This document shows positions 40,148 to 51,756 of a stretch of 64,000 nucleotides of DNA, one piece after another. The notes below the pieces were generated by a model. The model did no database searches, had not been told where the DNA came from, and saw only the letters and a program-made list of their open reading frames with translations. Numbering within the stretch: position 1 is the stretch's first letter; each line of letters opens with the position of its first letter. A program made the translations under genes and the position numbers. Source of the DNA: Devosia sp. A8/3-2 (GTDB taxonomy: Bacteria > Pseudomonadota > Alphaproteobacteria > Rhizobiales > Devosiaceae); the NCBI GenBank assembly GCA_025452255.1, contig CP104974.1, positions 1,861,001 through 1,925,000 of the forward strand. The letters are read 5' to 3'.

Positions 40148-41218
40148 ATGCTGGACCCGCTCAACGGTATCGACGATGCCCAGACGCTCGCGCAGGCAAT
40201 CGTCAACACGATCCCCGAGCCATTTCTCGTGCTCGACGAGCGCTTTGGTGTGTTGGCGGCGAGCCGTTCCTTCTACGAAACCTTCAAGGTCGATCCGGCC
40301 GAAACCAGTGGCAGGCTGCTCTATTCGCTGGGCAATGGGCAGTGGGACATTCCCGCCCTGCGGCTGCTGCTCGAAACGATCATTCCCGAAAAAACCTCGA
40401 TGGATGGTTTCGAGGTCGAATACGATTTCCCCAATGTCGGGCGGCGCACCATGCTGCTCAATGCCCGCAAGGTTGTGTACGAGACGGGCACGAGCGCGAC
40501 CATTTTGCTGGCCTTTATGGATGTAACGGTGCGGCGCGGGATCGAGCGGGACAAGGAAACCTTGCAGCTGCAGACCGACGAGTTGTTGCGCCAGAAGCAG
40601 GTGCTGCTCGATGAAATGCAGCACCGGGTGGCCAATAGTCTGCAGATCATTGCCAGCATTTTGATGCTCAAGGCGCGGGCCGTAACCTCCGAGGAGGCGC
40701 GAGGCCATTTGCAGGATGCTCATCAGCGGGTTTTGTCGGTGGCGGCGGTGCAGCAGCATCTGCATGCCGCCTCGGGCATCGATCTAATCGAGGTGTCGTC
40801 CTATCTCTCAAAGCTGTGCGACAGCCTTGCCGTATCGATGGTGGGCGAGGGGCAACCGATTGTCGTCGAGGTCATCGCCGATCACGCCACGATCCCCTCC
40901 TCGCAGGCCGTCAGCTTCGGGCTTATCGTGACGGAGCTACTGATCAACGCGATAAAATATGCATTTCCCAAGAACCGCAGCGGCGCACGGGTACTGGTGA
41001 CCTATGAGGTCGATGGGGATGACTGGAAGCTGATCGTGTCCGACAATGGCGTGGGCAAGGCGGAGGATCTGGGGCCCAGTACGGGCCTTGGTACGGCCAT
41101 CGTCAAGGCACTGGTGGCGCAGCTTGATGCGCAGGTGGAGATAACAAGCAGCGCGGCGGGGCTCAGCACGGCCATCACGCATGCCACTTTCGTGTCCCGC
41201 ATGCCGCTGGCTGGGTGA
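40148..41218 (+). CDS. Cytosolic PAS-domain sensor histidine kinase, HWE/HisKA_2 type
   Basis: Intact. The start is uncertain: ATG 40148 (MLDPLNGIDDAQ) or a TTG at 40109 adding 13 residues. An N-terminal PAS domain (AIVNTIPEPFLVLDERFGVLAASRSFYETF), a coiled linker, the HisKA_2 phospho-acceptor LLDEMQHRVANSLQIIASIL, and an HATPase with N-box ELLINAIKYAF and G-box DNGVGKAEDLG. No membrane segment, so it reads a cytosolic signal; this kinase class in alphaproteobacteria often feeds the PhyR general stress response. No response regulator is adjacent. Confidence 0.88.
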   Translation: MLDPLNGIDDAQTLAQAIVNTIPEPFLVLDERFGVLAASRSFYETFKVDPAETSGRLLYSLGNGQWDIPALRLLLETIIPEKTSMDGFEVEYDFPNVGRRTMLLNARKVVYETGTSATILLAFMDVTVRRGIERDKETLQLQTDELLRQKQVLLDEMQHRVANSLQIIASILMLKARAVTSEEARGHLQDAHQRVLSVAAVQQHLHAASGIDLIEVSSYLSKLCDSLAVSMVGEGQPIVVEVIADHATIPSSQAVSFGLIVTELLINAIKYAFPKNRSGARVLVTYEVDGDDWKLIVSDNGVGKAEDLGPSTGLGTAIVKALVAQLDAQVEITSSAAGLSTAITHATFVSRMPLAG

Positions 41219-41228
41219 TTTTGCAAAA

Positions 41229-41257
41229 TTGACGTTCCGGTCTTTGCGCGATAGCCT
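41229..41257 (+). promoter_or_regulatory. Sigma-70 promoter for the leader peptide
   Basis: -35 TTGACG (41229-41234), 17-bp spacer, -10 TAGCCT (41252-41257). A start about 7 bp later falls at or next to the leader ATG at 41265, implying a leaderless message. Confidence 0.6.
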
Positions 41258-41264
41258 CCCTGTC

Positions 41265-41333
41265 ATGAACAGGATTTTGCGCAGCACGACCGCTTCAACC
41301 ACCACTCATTTGCGGTGGCTGGTCGGCGCGTGA
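41265..41333 (+). CDS. Thr-rich leader peptide, 22 aa (candidate attenuator)
   Basis: A short frame, MNRILRSTTASTTTHLRWLVGA, begins where the promoter predicts the transcript start, and is followed by a hairpin series and an intrinsic terminator before the next gene. Five of 22 codons are Thr, in two clusters (TT, TTT). The design parallels known amino-acid attenuators, including the leaderless trpL of rhizobia, but the controlled gene downstream is a nucleotidyltransferase and not an amino-acid enzyme. Confidence 0.5.
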   Translation: MNRILRSTTASTTTHLRWLVGA

Positions 41334-41364
41334 ACTAATCCCCGTTCATCGATTGTTCAGAACC

Positions 41365-41392
41365 AACCCCGCCGGATACGAGCGGGTTTTTT
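41365..41392 (+). terminator. Intrinsic terminator of the leader
   Basis: ACCCCGC..GCGGGT stem with one bulged C and a short loop, followed by TTTTTT, 37 bp before the next gene's ATG. An upstream CCACC..GGTGG hairpin (about 41299-41318) overlaps the end of the leader peptide and could be the competing structure. Confidence 0.7.
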
Positions 41393-41429
41393 GTGCCCTT
41401 GCGTGTCCGCTTTTTTTGAGGATGTCGCC

Positions 41430-42181
41430 ATGCCCCAGAATGACCCAAGCAGAATTGCCGAACGTGCCCGGCAGTGGCACGCAAATCCTCGGTGAGCCGT
41501 TTTGACGGCGCCGCCACAGCTTTTGTATCAGGCTCGATCATGCGCGGAGCAGGCACTCCGGCGTCTGACATCGACCTCGTGGTGGTATTTCCCCGGCTCG
41601 AAAGGGCGTGGCGGGAATCGTTCGTGGAGGACGGGTTTCCGGTGGAGGCCTTTGTGCATGATCCGCAGACGCTGGCCTATTTTTTCCACGCAGATGCGGA
41701 GGGCGGTCGCCCGATCATGGCGCATGTGGTGGCGACGGGCACGATTATCGGCGCCGATCCCGATTTGGCGCGGGTTCTTCAGGCGGAGGCCGGCGCAATT
41801 CTCGCCCGTGGACCGATGCCTCTGGGCGGGCCGAGTTATGACCGAATGCGATATTTGGTCAGCGACACGGCGGACGATTTGCGCGGGGACCGGCCCGCAG
41901 CCGAAATCCGGGCGATTGCCACGCATTTATACCAACAGCTGGCCGATCTGATGCTGCTTGGACGCGGCGCATGGACGGGCAATGGCAAATGGGCGCCGCG
42001 ACTCCTGGCCCAGCTTGATGTCGGGTTGGCCGAGGCCTTCGACCGGGCCTTTGAGCAGGCCTTTGCGGGGAACAGCGCCCCATTGCTTGCGCTGACGGAG
42101 GCGGAATTGGCGCGGCATGGCGGACATTATTTTGCCGGCTACCGGCAGGAGGCGCCGCTGGAGGCGCGGCGCCTTGCGTGA
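41430..42181 (+). CDS. Nucleotidyltransferase-domain protein (frameshifted)
   Basis: Begins MPQNDPSRIAERARQWHAN (ATG 41430), then shifts frame near 41488 and continues VSRFDGAATAFVSGSIMRGAGTPASDIDLVVVFP. The G-S-x-x-R-G..D-x-D signature marks a Pol-beta/MNT-like nucleotidyltransferase core, with a C-terminal helical region. About 250 residues. Substrate unknown; relatives modify small molecules or act in toxin-antitoxin pairs, but no partner is visible here. Placed behind the leader/terminator at 41265-41392. Confidence 0.75.
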
Positions 42182-42255
42182 GCGCTAGTCGTAACCCAAT
42201 GATCGCGCTAGACTTCCCGAGGGACATGCGGCGAGTCCGCTGGTTGGAGGTTGCG

Positions 42256-42819
42256 ATGACGGTTTCGGCTGATACGAAAAGACGATTTGCCTTTGCGACG
42301 GGCCTGCGCGGCTTGCTCATGTTGCTGGCGGGGCTTTATGCCATTATCTGGCCGGCAGAGGCGCTCACCGTGCTGGTGCTGGCGGGCGGTATCCTGTTGA
42401 TCGTCGATGGCGCACTGGGGCTGTGGAGCCTGACCTTTGGCGGCGGCAAGAGCGGCAATTACTGGTTTGACGTGGCAGCCAATGCGCTGTCGCTGATCCT
42501 GGGCGTGCTGATCCTGATCAGTCCGCTGATCGCGACCATTCTGACCGTGACCTTCATGTCGACGCTGGTGGGTATCGCTGCGCTGGTGGTGGGGATCATG
42601 CAGATCGTAGTGGTGACGCGGGAGCGCGAGCTTTATGCGCGGATCTGGCCGGTGGTGCTGTCGGGCGTGTCCTATGTGCTGCTCGGACTGGTATTCTTGT
42701 TCTTCCCGCTGCTCAGCGCTTCCATTGGAGTGATCTTGGGCGGGATATTGCTGGTGTTCTTCTCGTTCGGGCTGTTTGGCTGGGCGTGGCGGCTATACCA
42801 GCGCAGCAAAGCCGCCTAG
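42256..42819 (+). CDS. HdeD-family membrane protein (DUF308)
   Basis: Intact, 187 residues, ATG 42256 with TGGAGG upstream. Six hydrophobic helices arranged as three DUF308 pairs (GLRGLLMLLAGLYAIIWP, ALTVLVLAGGILLIVDGALGL, ALSLILGVLILISPLIA and so on). Relatives are linked to acid tolerance. It is separated from the nucleotidyltransferase by 74 bp. Confidence 0.9.
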   Translation: MTVSADTKRRFAFATGLRGLLMLLAGLYAIIWPAEALTVLVLAGGILLIVDGALGLWSLTFGGGKSGNYWFDVAANALSLILGVLILISPLIATILTVTFMSTLVGIAALVVGIMQIVVVTRERELYARIWPVVLSGVSYVLLGLVFLFFPLLSASIGVILGGILLVFFSFGLFGWAWRLYQRSKAA

Positions 42820-42974
42820 GGGCCGGTCGCCATTCAGCTGATGCTGGCCTGCAAATGCCAGTTTTCTGCGCTTCCGGTGCTCACGTACAGGCGTATGCTG
42901 CGCTCCGGTTCTCGAAAACCGTCACTTTCGGCTCAGCCTGAGCTGACTGTCGACCGGCCCCGGTGGGGCCGTTC

Positions 42975-43869
42975 CTAACGGACCAGCGCCCGTTCCGCCG
43001 GGGTTGCGCGTTCCAGCTCGGCGTTGATGGTGGCGCCGAGCACGACGATGAGCGCTGAATTATACATCCACAGCAGCAGCACGATGGCGGTGGCCAGCGA
43101 GCCGAAGCTGGCTTCGAAATTGCCGATGCGCTCTGACATAGAACGAGAACAGGGCGCAGACGGCGAGCCAGAGCAGGGTGGCGATCACTGCGCCGGGCCA
43201 GATCCAGCGACCCCGCTTGGCCCGGCGATCGGGCGCGAAGCGGTAAAACGCGGCAATCAGCAGGACGCCTAGGATCAGCAGGACCGGCCAGCGCAGCAAG
43301 AGCAGCAGCATCTGGTTGGTGCCCAGCCATGGCAATGCGCCGAGCACGGCGGGCACGATGGCCACCAGTGCCAGCACGACGATCATGGCGACGCCTGCCA
43401 GCAGCGTTGTGGCGATTGAGATGGCAATCGTGGCGAACAGGCCGCGCTTTTCCGGCTCGGCGCGAGCGCGGGAGGTGGCGAACATCAATGCGGCCACGCC
43501 GCGCGATCCGCTCCATACGGCGATGCCGAACGACAGCAGCAGGCCGAGCCCAAGCCCGGCGCGCGGCTGTTCGAGGAGCACGACCAATTGGCCGGCTAGC
43601 ACCTGCAAGGCGACAGCGGGGATGAGGCCTTCGAGCCGATCGACCATATTCGCGAGGAAGACCGGCCGGGCGAAAAGGCCGATCAGCAGCACCAAGGTGG
43701 CGACCGCGGGAAACAGCGACAGGAAGCCGAAATAGGCGACCCCGGCGCAACGCATCGAAGTGTCCATCTGCGTCATGGATTTGACGGTGCGCCAGAGGAC
43801 GCAGCGCCAGCGGCGGCGATAATTCTTGGGCAGTGGCGCAGTGATTGTTTCGACGAGTGTGTCGGTCAT
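42975..43869 (-). CDS. YihY/BrkB-family inner-membrane protein (one frameshift)
   Basis: About 298 residues with six membrane helices: MRCAGVAYFGFLSLFPAVATLVLLIG near the start and family block WSGSRGVAALM. The break at 43131-43137 (CTCTGAC for CTCGAC) restores FYVERIGNFEASFGSLATAIVLLLWMYNSALIVVLGA and the end ERATPAERALVR. Once annotated as ribonuclease BN; true function unknown. Confidence 0.9.
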
Positions 43870-43905
43870 GCTGGCTCAACGTGGCCAGCGGCCTGCGGTT
43901 GCCGC

Positions 43906-44301
43906 TCAGCGATAGATCACGGTGATGCCGGCGACACTTTCATCCCGGCGGTAGATCTGTGCACCGGGTGGAATGGTGAGCTCGATGCTGGCGGGGCCAG
44001 CCCAGCGCAGGGCGAGGTCGGCGGTGACGCCGATGGAGAGAAAGCTCGCGGCATCATCGGGCAGGGTATCGCCATTGGGGATGAGCGCAGCCTGCGTATT
44101 GAAGCCGGTGGTGGCGCCGCAATCGCGCGAGAAGATGACGAGATCGAAGGCGGCGTCGGGGGAGGGCAGGCGCGCGTGCTGGCTCGTCTCGCAAGAGGGA
44201 AGCAGGCTTGAGGCATACCAGAGCAGGCCGCCGACCAGCAGGGCGGGAATTGTAGTGAGGGCGATCAGGGTGCGGAGCGGGAATTTGTTGGTGGGGGCCA
44301 A
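43906..44301 (-). CDS. Membrane-anchored hypothetical protein (DUF5412-like)
   Basis: 131 residues: one N-terminal membrane helix (LIALTTIPALLVGGLLWYASSLL), then PSPDAAFDLVIFSRDCGATTGFNTQAALIP, a pattern I associate loosely with DUF5412 proteins. Two conserved-looking Cys. Divergent from dnaG with 70 bp between. Confidence 0.6.
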   Translation of the reverse strand: MAPTNKFPLRTLIALTTIPALLVGGLLWYASSLLPSCETSQHARLPSPDAAFDLVIFSRDCGATTGFNTQAALIPNGDTLPDDAASFLSIGVTADLALRWAGPASIELTIPPGAQIYRRDESVAGITVIYR

Positions 44302-44371
44302 GGGATGGTCCTTGCTGTGGAAAACTTGCTTGCTCGTGACTTCAGACAGGCAAGCGCCTATCTAGCATCTC

Positions 44372-46322
44372 ATGCGCTTTTCCGATCAATTTTTGGATGA
44401 GATCCGTCAGCGCCTGCCGATTACGCAGGTGGTGGGCGAGCATGTCATGTGGGACAAGCGCAAGAGCCAGCCGGGCAAGGGGGACATGTGGGCCTGTTGT
44501 CCGTTCCATGGCGAAAAGAGCCCCAGTTTTCACGCTGATGACCGGCGCGGCATCTATCATTGCTTTGGCTGTGGCGTTTCAGGCGATCATTTCCGGTTTC
44601 TGATCGAAAAGGCCGGAATGAGCTTTCCCGAGGCGGTGGAAAAGCTGGCCGGAATGGCCGGTGTGCCCATGCCGAGCGCGACGAGCGGCAGGAAAAGCGC
44701 GAGGCCGAGCGCAAGAGCCTGACCGATGTGATGGAACTGGCCACGAAATATTTCGAGGCAGCGCTGGCCCATAATATCGGGGCGCAGGCGCGGGGCTATC
44801 TGCTCGAGCGCGGCGTTTCGGCCCAGAGCCAGACGCGGTTTCGCATCGGCTTTGCGCCCGATAGCCGCAATGGGCTGAAGGAACATCTGGCGGCCAATGG
44901 CGTATCGGCGCAGGACATGATCGACACCGGCATGGTGGCGACCCGCGAAGGCGATCCGCTGCCCTATGACCGGTTCCGCAATCGAGTGATGTTCCCCATT
45001 ACCGATTTTCGCGGGCGGGTGATCGCCTTTGGCGGGCGAGCGCTGTCGGCGGATGTGCCGGCGAAATATCTCAATTCCCCCGAGACCGAGCTCTTTCACA
45101 AGCGGCAGACGCTCTACAATGGCCAGACGGCGCGGCAGGCGGCGCGCGATGGCAAAACGGTGATCGTGGTCGAAGGCTATCTCGACGTGATTGCGGCGGT
45201 GTCAGCCGGGTTCCGAGGGCACGGTGGCCCCGCTCGGCACCGCGCTGACCGAGGAGCATCTGCAATTGCTGTGGCGCATGAGCGATGTGCCCGTGCTGTG
45301 CTTTGACGGCGACAAGGCGGGGCTCAAGGCAGCGGAGCGGGCGGCCGATATCGTGATGCCGCATCTCAAGCCCGGGCAGACGGTCAAGATCGCGACGCTG
45401 CCCGAGGGTTTGGACCCCGATGATTTGATCAAGGCCCGGGGGCGGCAGGCTTTTGCCGATGTGATCGATCGGGCGCGCAGCCTGTCGGATGTGATCTGGA
45501 GCATGGAAACGGGTGGCCTCGTGCCAGAGGCGCCCGAAGAACGTGCCGCCTTGCAGGCGCGGCTGCGCGAGCGGGCCAATTCGATCCGAGACAGTTCCGT
45601 ACGGTTTCATTATGCCCGAGCGTTCGACGAAAAGCTCAAGGCGTTTTTACGCCGTCACGGCAGGGGCGGTTCGAGCCGCGTGGTGGGCGTCCGGCCTATG
45701 GGCAGGGCCGCAACTATGGGCAGAGCGGGGCCTATGGCTATCCCAGGCGCGGCACGCCGCGGCTGGTTGTGTCGGACACTTTGCGCAATTCGCGGCTGCT
45801 CAAGCCCGGCGCGGGACCGGATGCAACGCCGCGCGAGGCGGCGATCATATTGAGTCTGGTCAATCATCCCGGATTGGTCGATGACAAGTTCTGAAATCTG
45901 GCGGCGCTGGATTTTGACACGCCTGCCGCGCAAAAAGTGATGGGCGAGATTTTGAGCCTTGTGGTGCGCCATCACGACATTTCCTCCGAGGACCTCAAAG
46001 CGGCATTAGGCGTGCGGGGCCATGGACCTGCGCTGGACCGGATGGCCGAATTATTGCGCGCCCGGGGGTGTGGCAAATCTCTTCGGAGATCGCGCAAGTA
46101 GACACCGAGATCGGATTGAGTCACGCGCTGGCCTTGCATAACAAGAAAGTTCAGCTAAATAGGGAACTCAAGGCAGCCGAAGCGGCGCTGGGCGAAGACC
46201 CGAGCGAAGAAACCTTTGAAAGGCTGCGGGACATCAAGAACCAGATTACGACTGTCGATGGCACAGAGGCATTGATCGAAGGGTTTGGCTCGTTATCGGG
46301 GCGCGCGACACGCAGTTTTTAG
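44372..46322 (+). CDS. dnaG: DNA primase (four or more frameshifts, one in-frame TGA)
   Basis: Synthesises RNA primers at replication forks. N-terminal CHC2 zinc finger: CCPFHGEKSPSF..YHCFGCGVSGD. TOPRIM catalytic core: VVEGYLDVIAA (Glu) and VLCFDGDKAGLKA (Asp-x-Asp). The C-terminal helicase-binding domain includes NHPGLVDDKF and EEALNR-type helices, ending GSLSGRATRSF. Breaks near 44670, 45209 (CCGAGGG), 45660 and 46065. The TGA at 45889-45894 stands where TTCGAA (Phe-Glu) is expected. About 650 codons, the normal size. rpoD follows after 188 bp, as in most bacteria. Confidence 0.95.
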
Positions 46323-46510
46323 AGGCAACTCTGAAAACCGGCGAGTTCGCGCTGATTTTGCGTATGGCACTACGCAAAGTTTTTCGACGCGAGCCGGGTA
46401 TTCAGGCGAAAGTTAACGCTTGGGTTACCAAACCTTTACCTTGCCTTGAGGTGTCACCACTTAAAGCCTTAGCGGAACCCGGGCGCTGACGGGTCCCGAC
46501 GGAGTACCAG

Positions 46511-48568
<2,058 letters not shown>

Positions 48569-48660
48569 AAACAGTCATCCCACGAAAGCGGGGATCTCCG
48601 TTTTGGCAAGGCACCCATAAACAGAGACTCCCGCCAATGCAGGAATGACCGGGGAATATT
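48569..48660. repeat. Intergenic repeat after rpoD
   Basis: Two diverged copies of a CCCACGAAAGCGGGGATCTC / CCCGCCAATGCAGGAATGAC element, the same family as at 36587-36608. Confidence 0.55.
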
Positions 48661-48666
48661 TAGAAA

Positions 48667-48964
48667 ATGACGGCAATCCCCACCCGCCTCAAGGTCACCT
48701 CCATCCGTGCCATTGTGCCGTTCAAGCTGGTGGTGAGCTTTTCCGACGGGTCGAGTGGCACGTTTGATGCTGCGGCCATGATCGGGGAGCGGGGCGAGGG
48801 GACGGAGCCTTTGCGGGAGCGGCGGTTTTTTGGCATGGTCAGAATTGGCCAATGGCGTGCCGACTCGGCCGAACCATTTCGATATTTCGCCGAGTTGGCT
48901 GCGCGAGGAAATGGAAAAGCGCGGCGAGTTGATTTTGCCTTTGCCGGTGCAGCGCAGGCGCTAG
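48667..48964 (+). CDS. DUF2442 domain-containing protein (frameshifted)
   Basis: RLKVTSIRAIVPFKLVVSFSDGSSGTFDAAAMIG, break at 48839-48844 (TCAGAA for TCGAA), then LANGVPT-x-PNHFDISPSWLREEMEKRGELILP. The residue x reads Arg from CTCGG at 48864-48868 where DUF2442 has Trp. About 99 residues. Proteins of this family are often small antitoxin-like or regulatory proteins. No toxin partner is adjacent. Confidence 0.8.
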
Positions 48965-48986
48965 AAAACAATAGGGAGAGCCCAGT

Positions 48987-49277
48987 ATGTCGTTTTTGAA
49001 GAAGCTTTTCGGTGGTGGCAGCAGCGAAAGTGCCCCGGCCGGCGACAAGGTGCTGGGCGAAGAGGGCTATAAGGACTTTCTGATCAAGGCCATCGAAATG
49101 CGGGCGGGCAGCGAATTGCAGCTGGCCGGGATCATCGAGAAGAGCGTTGGCGGCGAGCTCAAGACCTACCGCTTCGTGCGGGCCGACCGCATGAGTTCCA
49201 AGGATGATCTGGTGGCATTGGCCTTCAACAAGGGCCGGCAGATCATCGACGAGCAGGGCGAGCGCATTTTTAGCTAG
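48987..49277 (+). CDS. HlyU-family protein
   Basis: Intact, 96 residues: MSFLKKLFGGGSSES start, then DKVLGEEGYKDFLIKAIEMRAGSELQLAGIIEK..YRFVRADRMSSKDDLVALAFNKGRQIIDEQG, the HlyU-type (pfam10115) fold. Named after a Vibrio haemolysin activator, but in alphaproteobacteria it is an uncharacterised conserved protein. Confidence 0.85.
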   Translation: MSFLKKLFGGGSSESAPAGDKVLGEEGYKDFLIKAIEMRAGSELQLAGIIEKSVGGELKTYRFVRADRMSSKDDLVALAFNKGRQIIDEQGERIFS

Positions 49278-49357
49278 CCGGCACAGTTTACAATAGATTT
49301 TACAACGGGCGGCCCGCCATTTGGCGATGGCCGCGTTTGCTTTCAGGAGTTACCATC

Positions 49358-49579
49358 ATGGCCAAGAAGCCAACCGCGCGTAATGAATTCGTGATGTTCG
49401 ATATCGTCTATGAGGATGGCAGCCAGCGCTCCAACCGCAAGGTGGATGCCAACCTGCTGGGCGGGCTGGACGGCGACGAGCCGGCGCGCGCCGCCATCAT
49501 GGAGCAGGATCGGGCGATCTCGGAAAAGTCAGGCCTGCCGCCGCTGCAGATCAAGTCGATCAAGCGCTCGGGGAAGTGA
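49358..49579 (+). CDS. Conserved small hypothetical protein
   Basis: Intact, 73 residues: MAKKPTARNEFVMFDIVYEDGSQRSNRKVD..LGGLDGDEPARAAIMEQDRAISEKSG. Strong RBS (AGGAG, 9 bp before ATG). No named family recognised; the compact beta-rich N-terminus suggests a real cytosolic protein. Its TGA overlaps the next gene's ATG by one base, so translation is probably coupled. Confidence 0.75.
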   Translation: MAKKPTARNEFVMFDIVYEDGSQRSNRKVDANLLGGLDGDEPARAAIMEQDRAISEKSGLPPLQIKSIKRSGK

Positions 49580-50115
49580 TGCTGCCTAGGGTGTTCGTCG
49601 TGGCGGTTGCGGGCGTGCTGATGAGCGCGCCGGTCCCCGCATTGGCGGCATCCGATTTTTGGCAGGCAAAAGGCGAAGCTGACGGGACGACGCGCTATTC
49701 CTGCGGGGATGCCTGCGCCCAGAGGCAGCTGATCTGCTTTAATGAAATCGTGCCGAACCGTGAGCCGGTTCCCATCGAAGAGATGGGGGACGAGGCAATT
49801 GTGCCTTGGGGCCAGATGGATTTTTCATTACTGGCCGGCATTGCCGGGGACCACGAGGGACTGAGCGGGGCGGGTAAAATCGTGGATGGCAAGCGGTTGG
49901 ACGGGCCGACCATCGTGTCTTTTGGCGGGGCCGATTGGGTGTTGGCGCACTATCAGATGCGGGCCAAGGCCGGCGAGCTGGCGGCCGAATTCCTGCTATG
50001 GCCAGATGCCAAGGGCGTGGCAATGCTGCGGTGCAGCTACAATGCGGGCGCCGATGACGATGGTTCAGTGGTGGCGATCAGGCAATTGGCCGAGAGCCTT
50101 CGCCTGATCCCGTGA
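49579..50115 (+). CDS. Secreted hypothetical protein, 178 aa
   Basis: Intact, starting at the ATG that overlaps the preceding stop (TGATG). Signal peptide (MLPRVFVVAVAGVLMSAPVPALAA), mature part with four Cys (YSCGDACAQRQLICFNEI; LRCSYNAG). No family recognised. Probably periplasmic. Confidence 0.7.
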   Translation: MLPRVFVVAVAGVLMSAPVPALAASDFWQAKGEADGTTRYSCGDACAQRQLICFNEIVPNREPVPIEEMGDEAIVPWGQMDFSLLAGIAGDHEGLSGAGKIVDGKRLDGPTIVSFGGADWVLAHYQMRAKAGELAAEFLLWPDAKGVAMLRCSYNAGADDDGSVVAIRQLAESLRLIP

Positions 50116-50128
50116 TGCGCCAGCGGCG

Positions 50129-50964
50129 TTATTTCAGGCTGGTCAGATCGACTTTGTTGACCGTGACAGTGTTGGTTTTGCGCACGAAGCCATAGATCAC
50201 GTCGGGCTGGGAGCGATCCCGGGCGATGCCCCGGCCGGCAATGTCCAGCGGCACGGTGCCGATCCATTTCAGCGTCGAGCCCATTTCCGGAATATCCATC
50301 ACATAGGCTTCGGCCGGATCGTGGCCGCTAAGATAGAGGTGGCCATCGGGACCCCGGAGCCGCCCGAATTGGACATGTCGTCGAACTTTTCAACGACGAT
50401 ATCGGGAATGACATAAGCCTGATCGACCTGCCAGTCGGCGTCGAACTTGACAACTCGGGTGTTGTATTTGTTGCCGTAAGCGATGGGGCTCTTGTCGAAG
50501 ACGCGGTTGTAATTGGCAAAGCCCCCACCGAGAGCCGTCCGGCGCCTGATCGACCCAGTGAACGAGCCGATCTGGATGCCGAAGCTGTGGCTTTCGAGGT
50601 GATCGAGGCTGGCCGCGTCGAAGATCTCGAGCGAGCTGGTCATCGGCCAGACCGGGTAGTTGGAGTGGGCGACGTAGATCTTGCCATCGATGACGGCAGC
50701 GCTGTCGAAGTGAATGGCGCCGATATCCTCATAGTCCTCTAGCGCCACCCGCTCTCGGGTGTCCTTGGTGTACTTGGCGATGCTGGTATTATCGATGGCG
50801 TAGAAATGCTCGGCATCGACGCCGATGCCCTGATTAACCTCGGGAATGACGTAGCTGCCCAGAACCTCGGAGGTCATTGCGGGCGGCTCTTCCTGAGCGA
50901 GGGCCGGGGCGGCGATCATTGTGGCGGCCATGGGAATGACCGCCCAAAGGGCTTTGGCAAACAT
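50129..50964 (-). CDS. Secreted beta-propeller-like protein (frameshifted)
   Basis: Signal peptide (MFAKALWAVIPMAATMIAAPALA), then a run of short beta-strand blocks (NQGIGVDAEHFYAIDNTSIAKY, GKIYVAHSNYP, GHLYLSGHDPAEAYVMDIPEMG) typical of propeller proteins. Breaks at about 50555 (CCCAGTG for CCCAGGTG, giving SFTWVDQAPDGSRWGGFANYN) and about 50360. About 278 residues. Ends VRKTNTVTVNKVDLTSLK. Function unknown. Same strand as the propeller gene at 51067. Confidence 0.6.
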
Positions 50965-51066
50965 ATTGATTTCTCCTGATATCACCGCTCCGGTTGGAGC
51001 GGCGCTCAATCAGGAAAGCCTAGGGCGGGCCGATGAAGCCGATGTGACGCGCCAAGGGACGAAATC

Positions 51067-51723
51067 CTATCCAACAGCCGCCTTCGAGGCTCGCTCGGGC
51101 CGGCGGACGGCACGTAGCTTGCCGCTGCTGCCGCCGCCGCAGAAGAAGCGTCCGGCGCCGTCGGATTCGAGGCCTGAAACGCCCATGCCCTCCGGCATTT
51201 CAAGAATTTCCAGCACTTCGCCGGTTTGCCGGTCAATGTGGCGCAGCTCGCTTTTGTCGTCCTGCCGGGTAGCGTGCCAGAGTTCGCCATCGGCCCGAGT
51301 GACGCCGGTGACGAAACGGTTGGATTCGATAGTGCGCAGGATGGCGCCGGTTTCGGGATCGATCTGATGGATCTTGCGGCCGCGATATTCCCCGACCCAG
51401 AGCGTGCCCTCGGCCCGAGCAAGCCCGGGATCGTGGCCGCCGCCGGGGGCCGGGATAGAGGCGAGGACGCGGCCAGTGGCAGGATCGATTTTGTTGATGC
51501 GGTCTTCGGCAACCTGGAAGATGTGCTGGCCATCGAAGGCCGTGCCGGCATAGGCGGCAGCGTCGATCGAGCGGACCGGGGCGCCGCTATCGGGATCGAC
51601 GGCGTTAATCTTGTCGCCCGAGGCGAACCAGACGTGGCGGCCGTCAAAGGTGACGCCGTGTATGTCATTGATGCCCGGGTAGGGACCATATTCGCTGAGA
51701 ATTTCGGCGGCGGCGGTTTTCAT
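51067..51723 (-). CDS. Beta-propeller protein, Vgb-lyase/glutaminyl-cyclase-like
   Basis: Intact, 218 residues. Repeated blades with DGRHVWFASGDKINAVDPDSG, DGQHIFQVAEDRINKIDPATG, AEGTLWVGEYRGRKIHQIDPETG and DGELWHATRQDDKSELRHIDRQTGEVLE. No signal peptide, so cytosolic. Catalytic residues for any named propeller enzyme are not certain. It starts 33 bp after the TPR-regulator gene's stop and is probably in its operon. Confidence 0.75.
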   Translation of the reverse strand: MKTAAAEILSEYGPYPGINDIHGVTFDGRHVWFASGDKINAVDPDSGAPVRSIDAAAYAGTAFDGQHIFQVAEDRINKIDPATGRVLASIPAPGGGHDPGLARAEGTLWVGEYRGRKIHQIDPETGAILRTIESNRFVTGVTRADGELWHATRQDDKSELRHIDRQTGEVLEILEMPEGMGVSGLESDGAGRFFCGGGSSGKLRAVRRPERASKAAVG

Positions 51724-51756
51724 TTTGCTGTCTCTTTGCGTTGAAGCTGACCAAAC

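Noticed and set aside
41265..41392. Trp attenuator (trpL-like)
   Set aside because: The leader has a single Trp codon and five Thr codons, and the following gene is not a trp gene, so it is reported only as a Thr-rich leader.
41430..42181. Nucleotidyltransferase as a MNT/HEPN system
   Set aside because: No HEPN-domain gene flanks it; the next gene is an HdeD-type membrane protein.
48667..48964. DUF2442 gene as half of a toxin-antitoxin pair
   Set aside because: No RelE/HigB/DUF4160-type toxin gene is adjacent; neighbours are rpoD and a HlyU-family gene.
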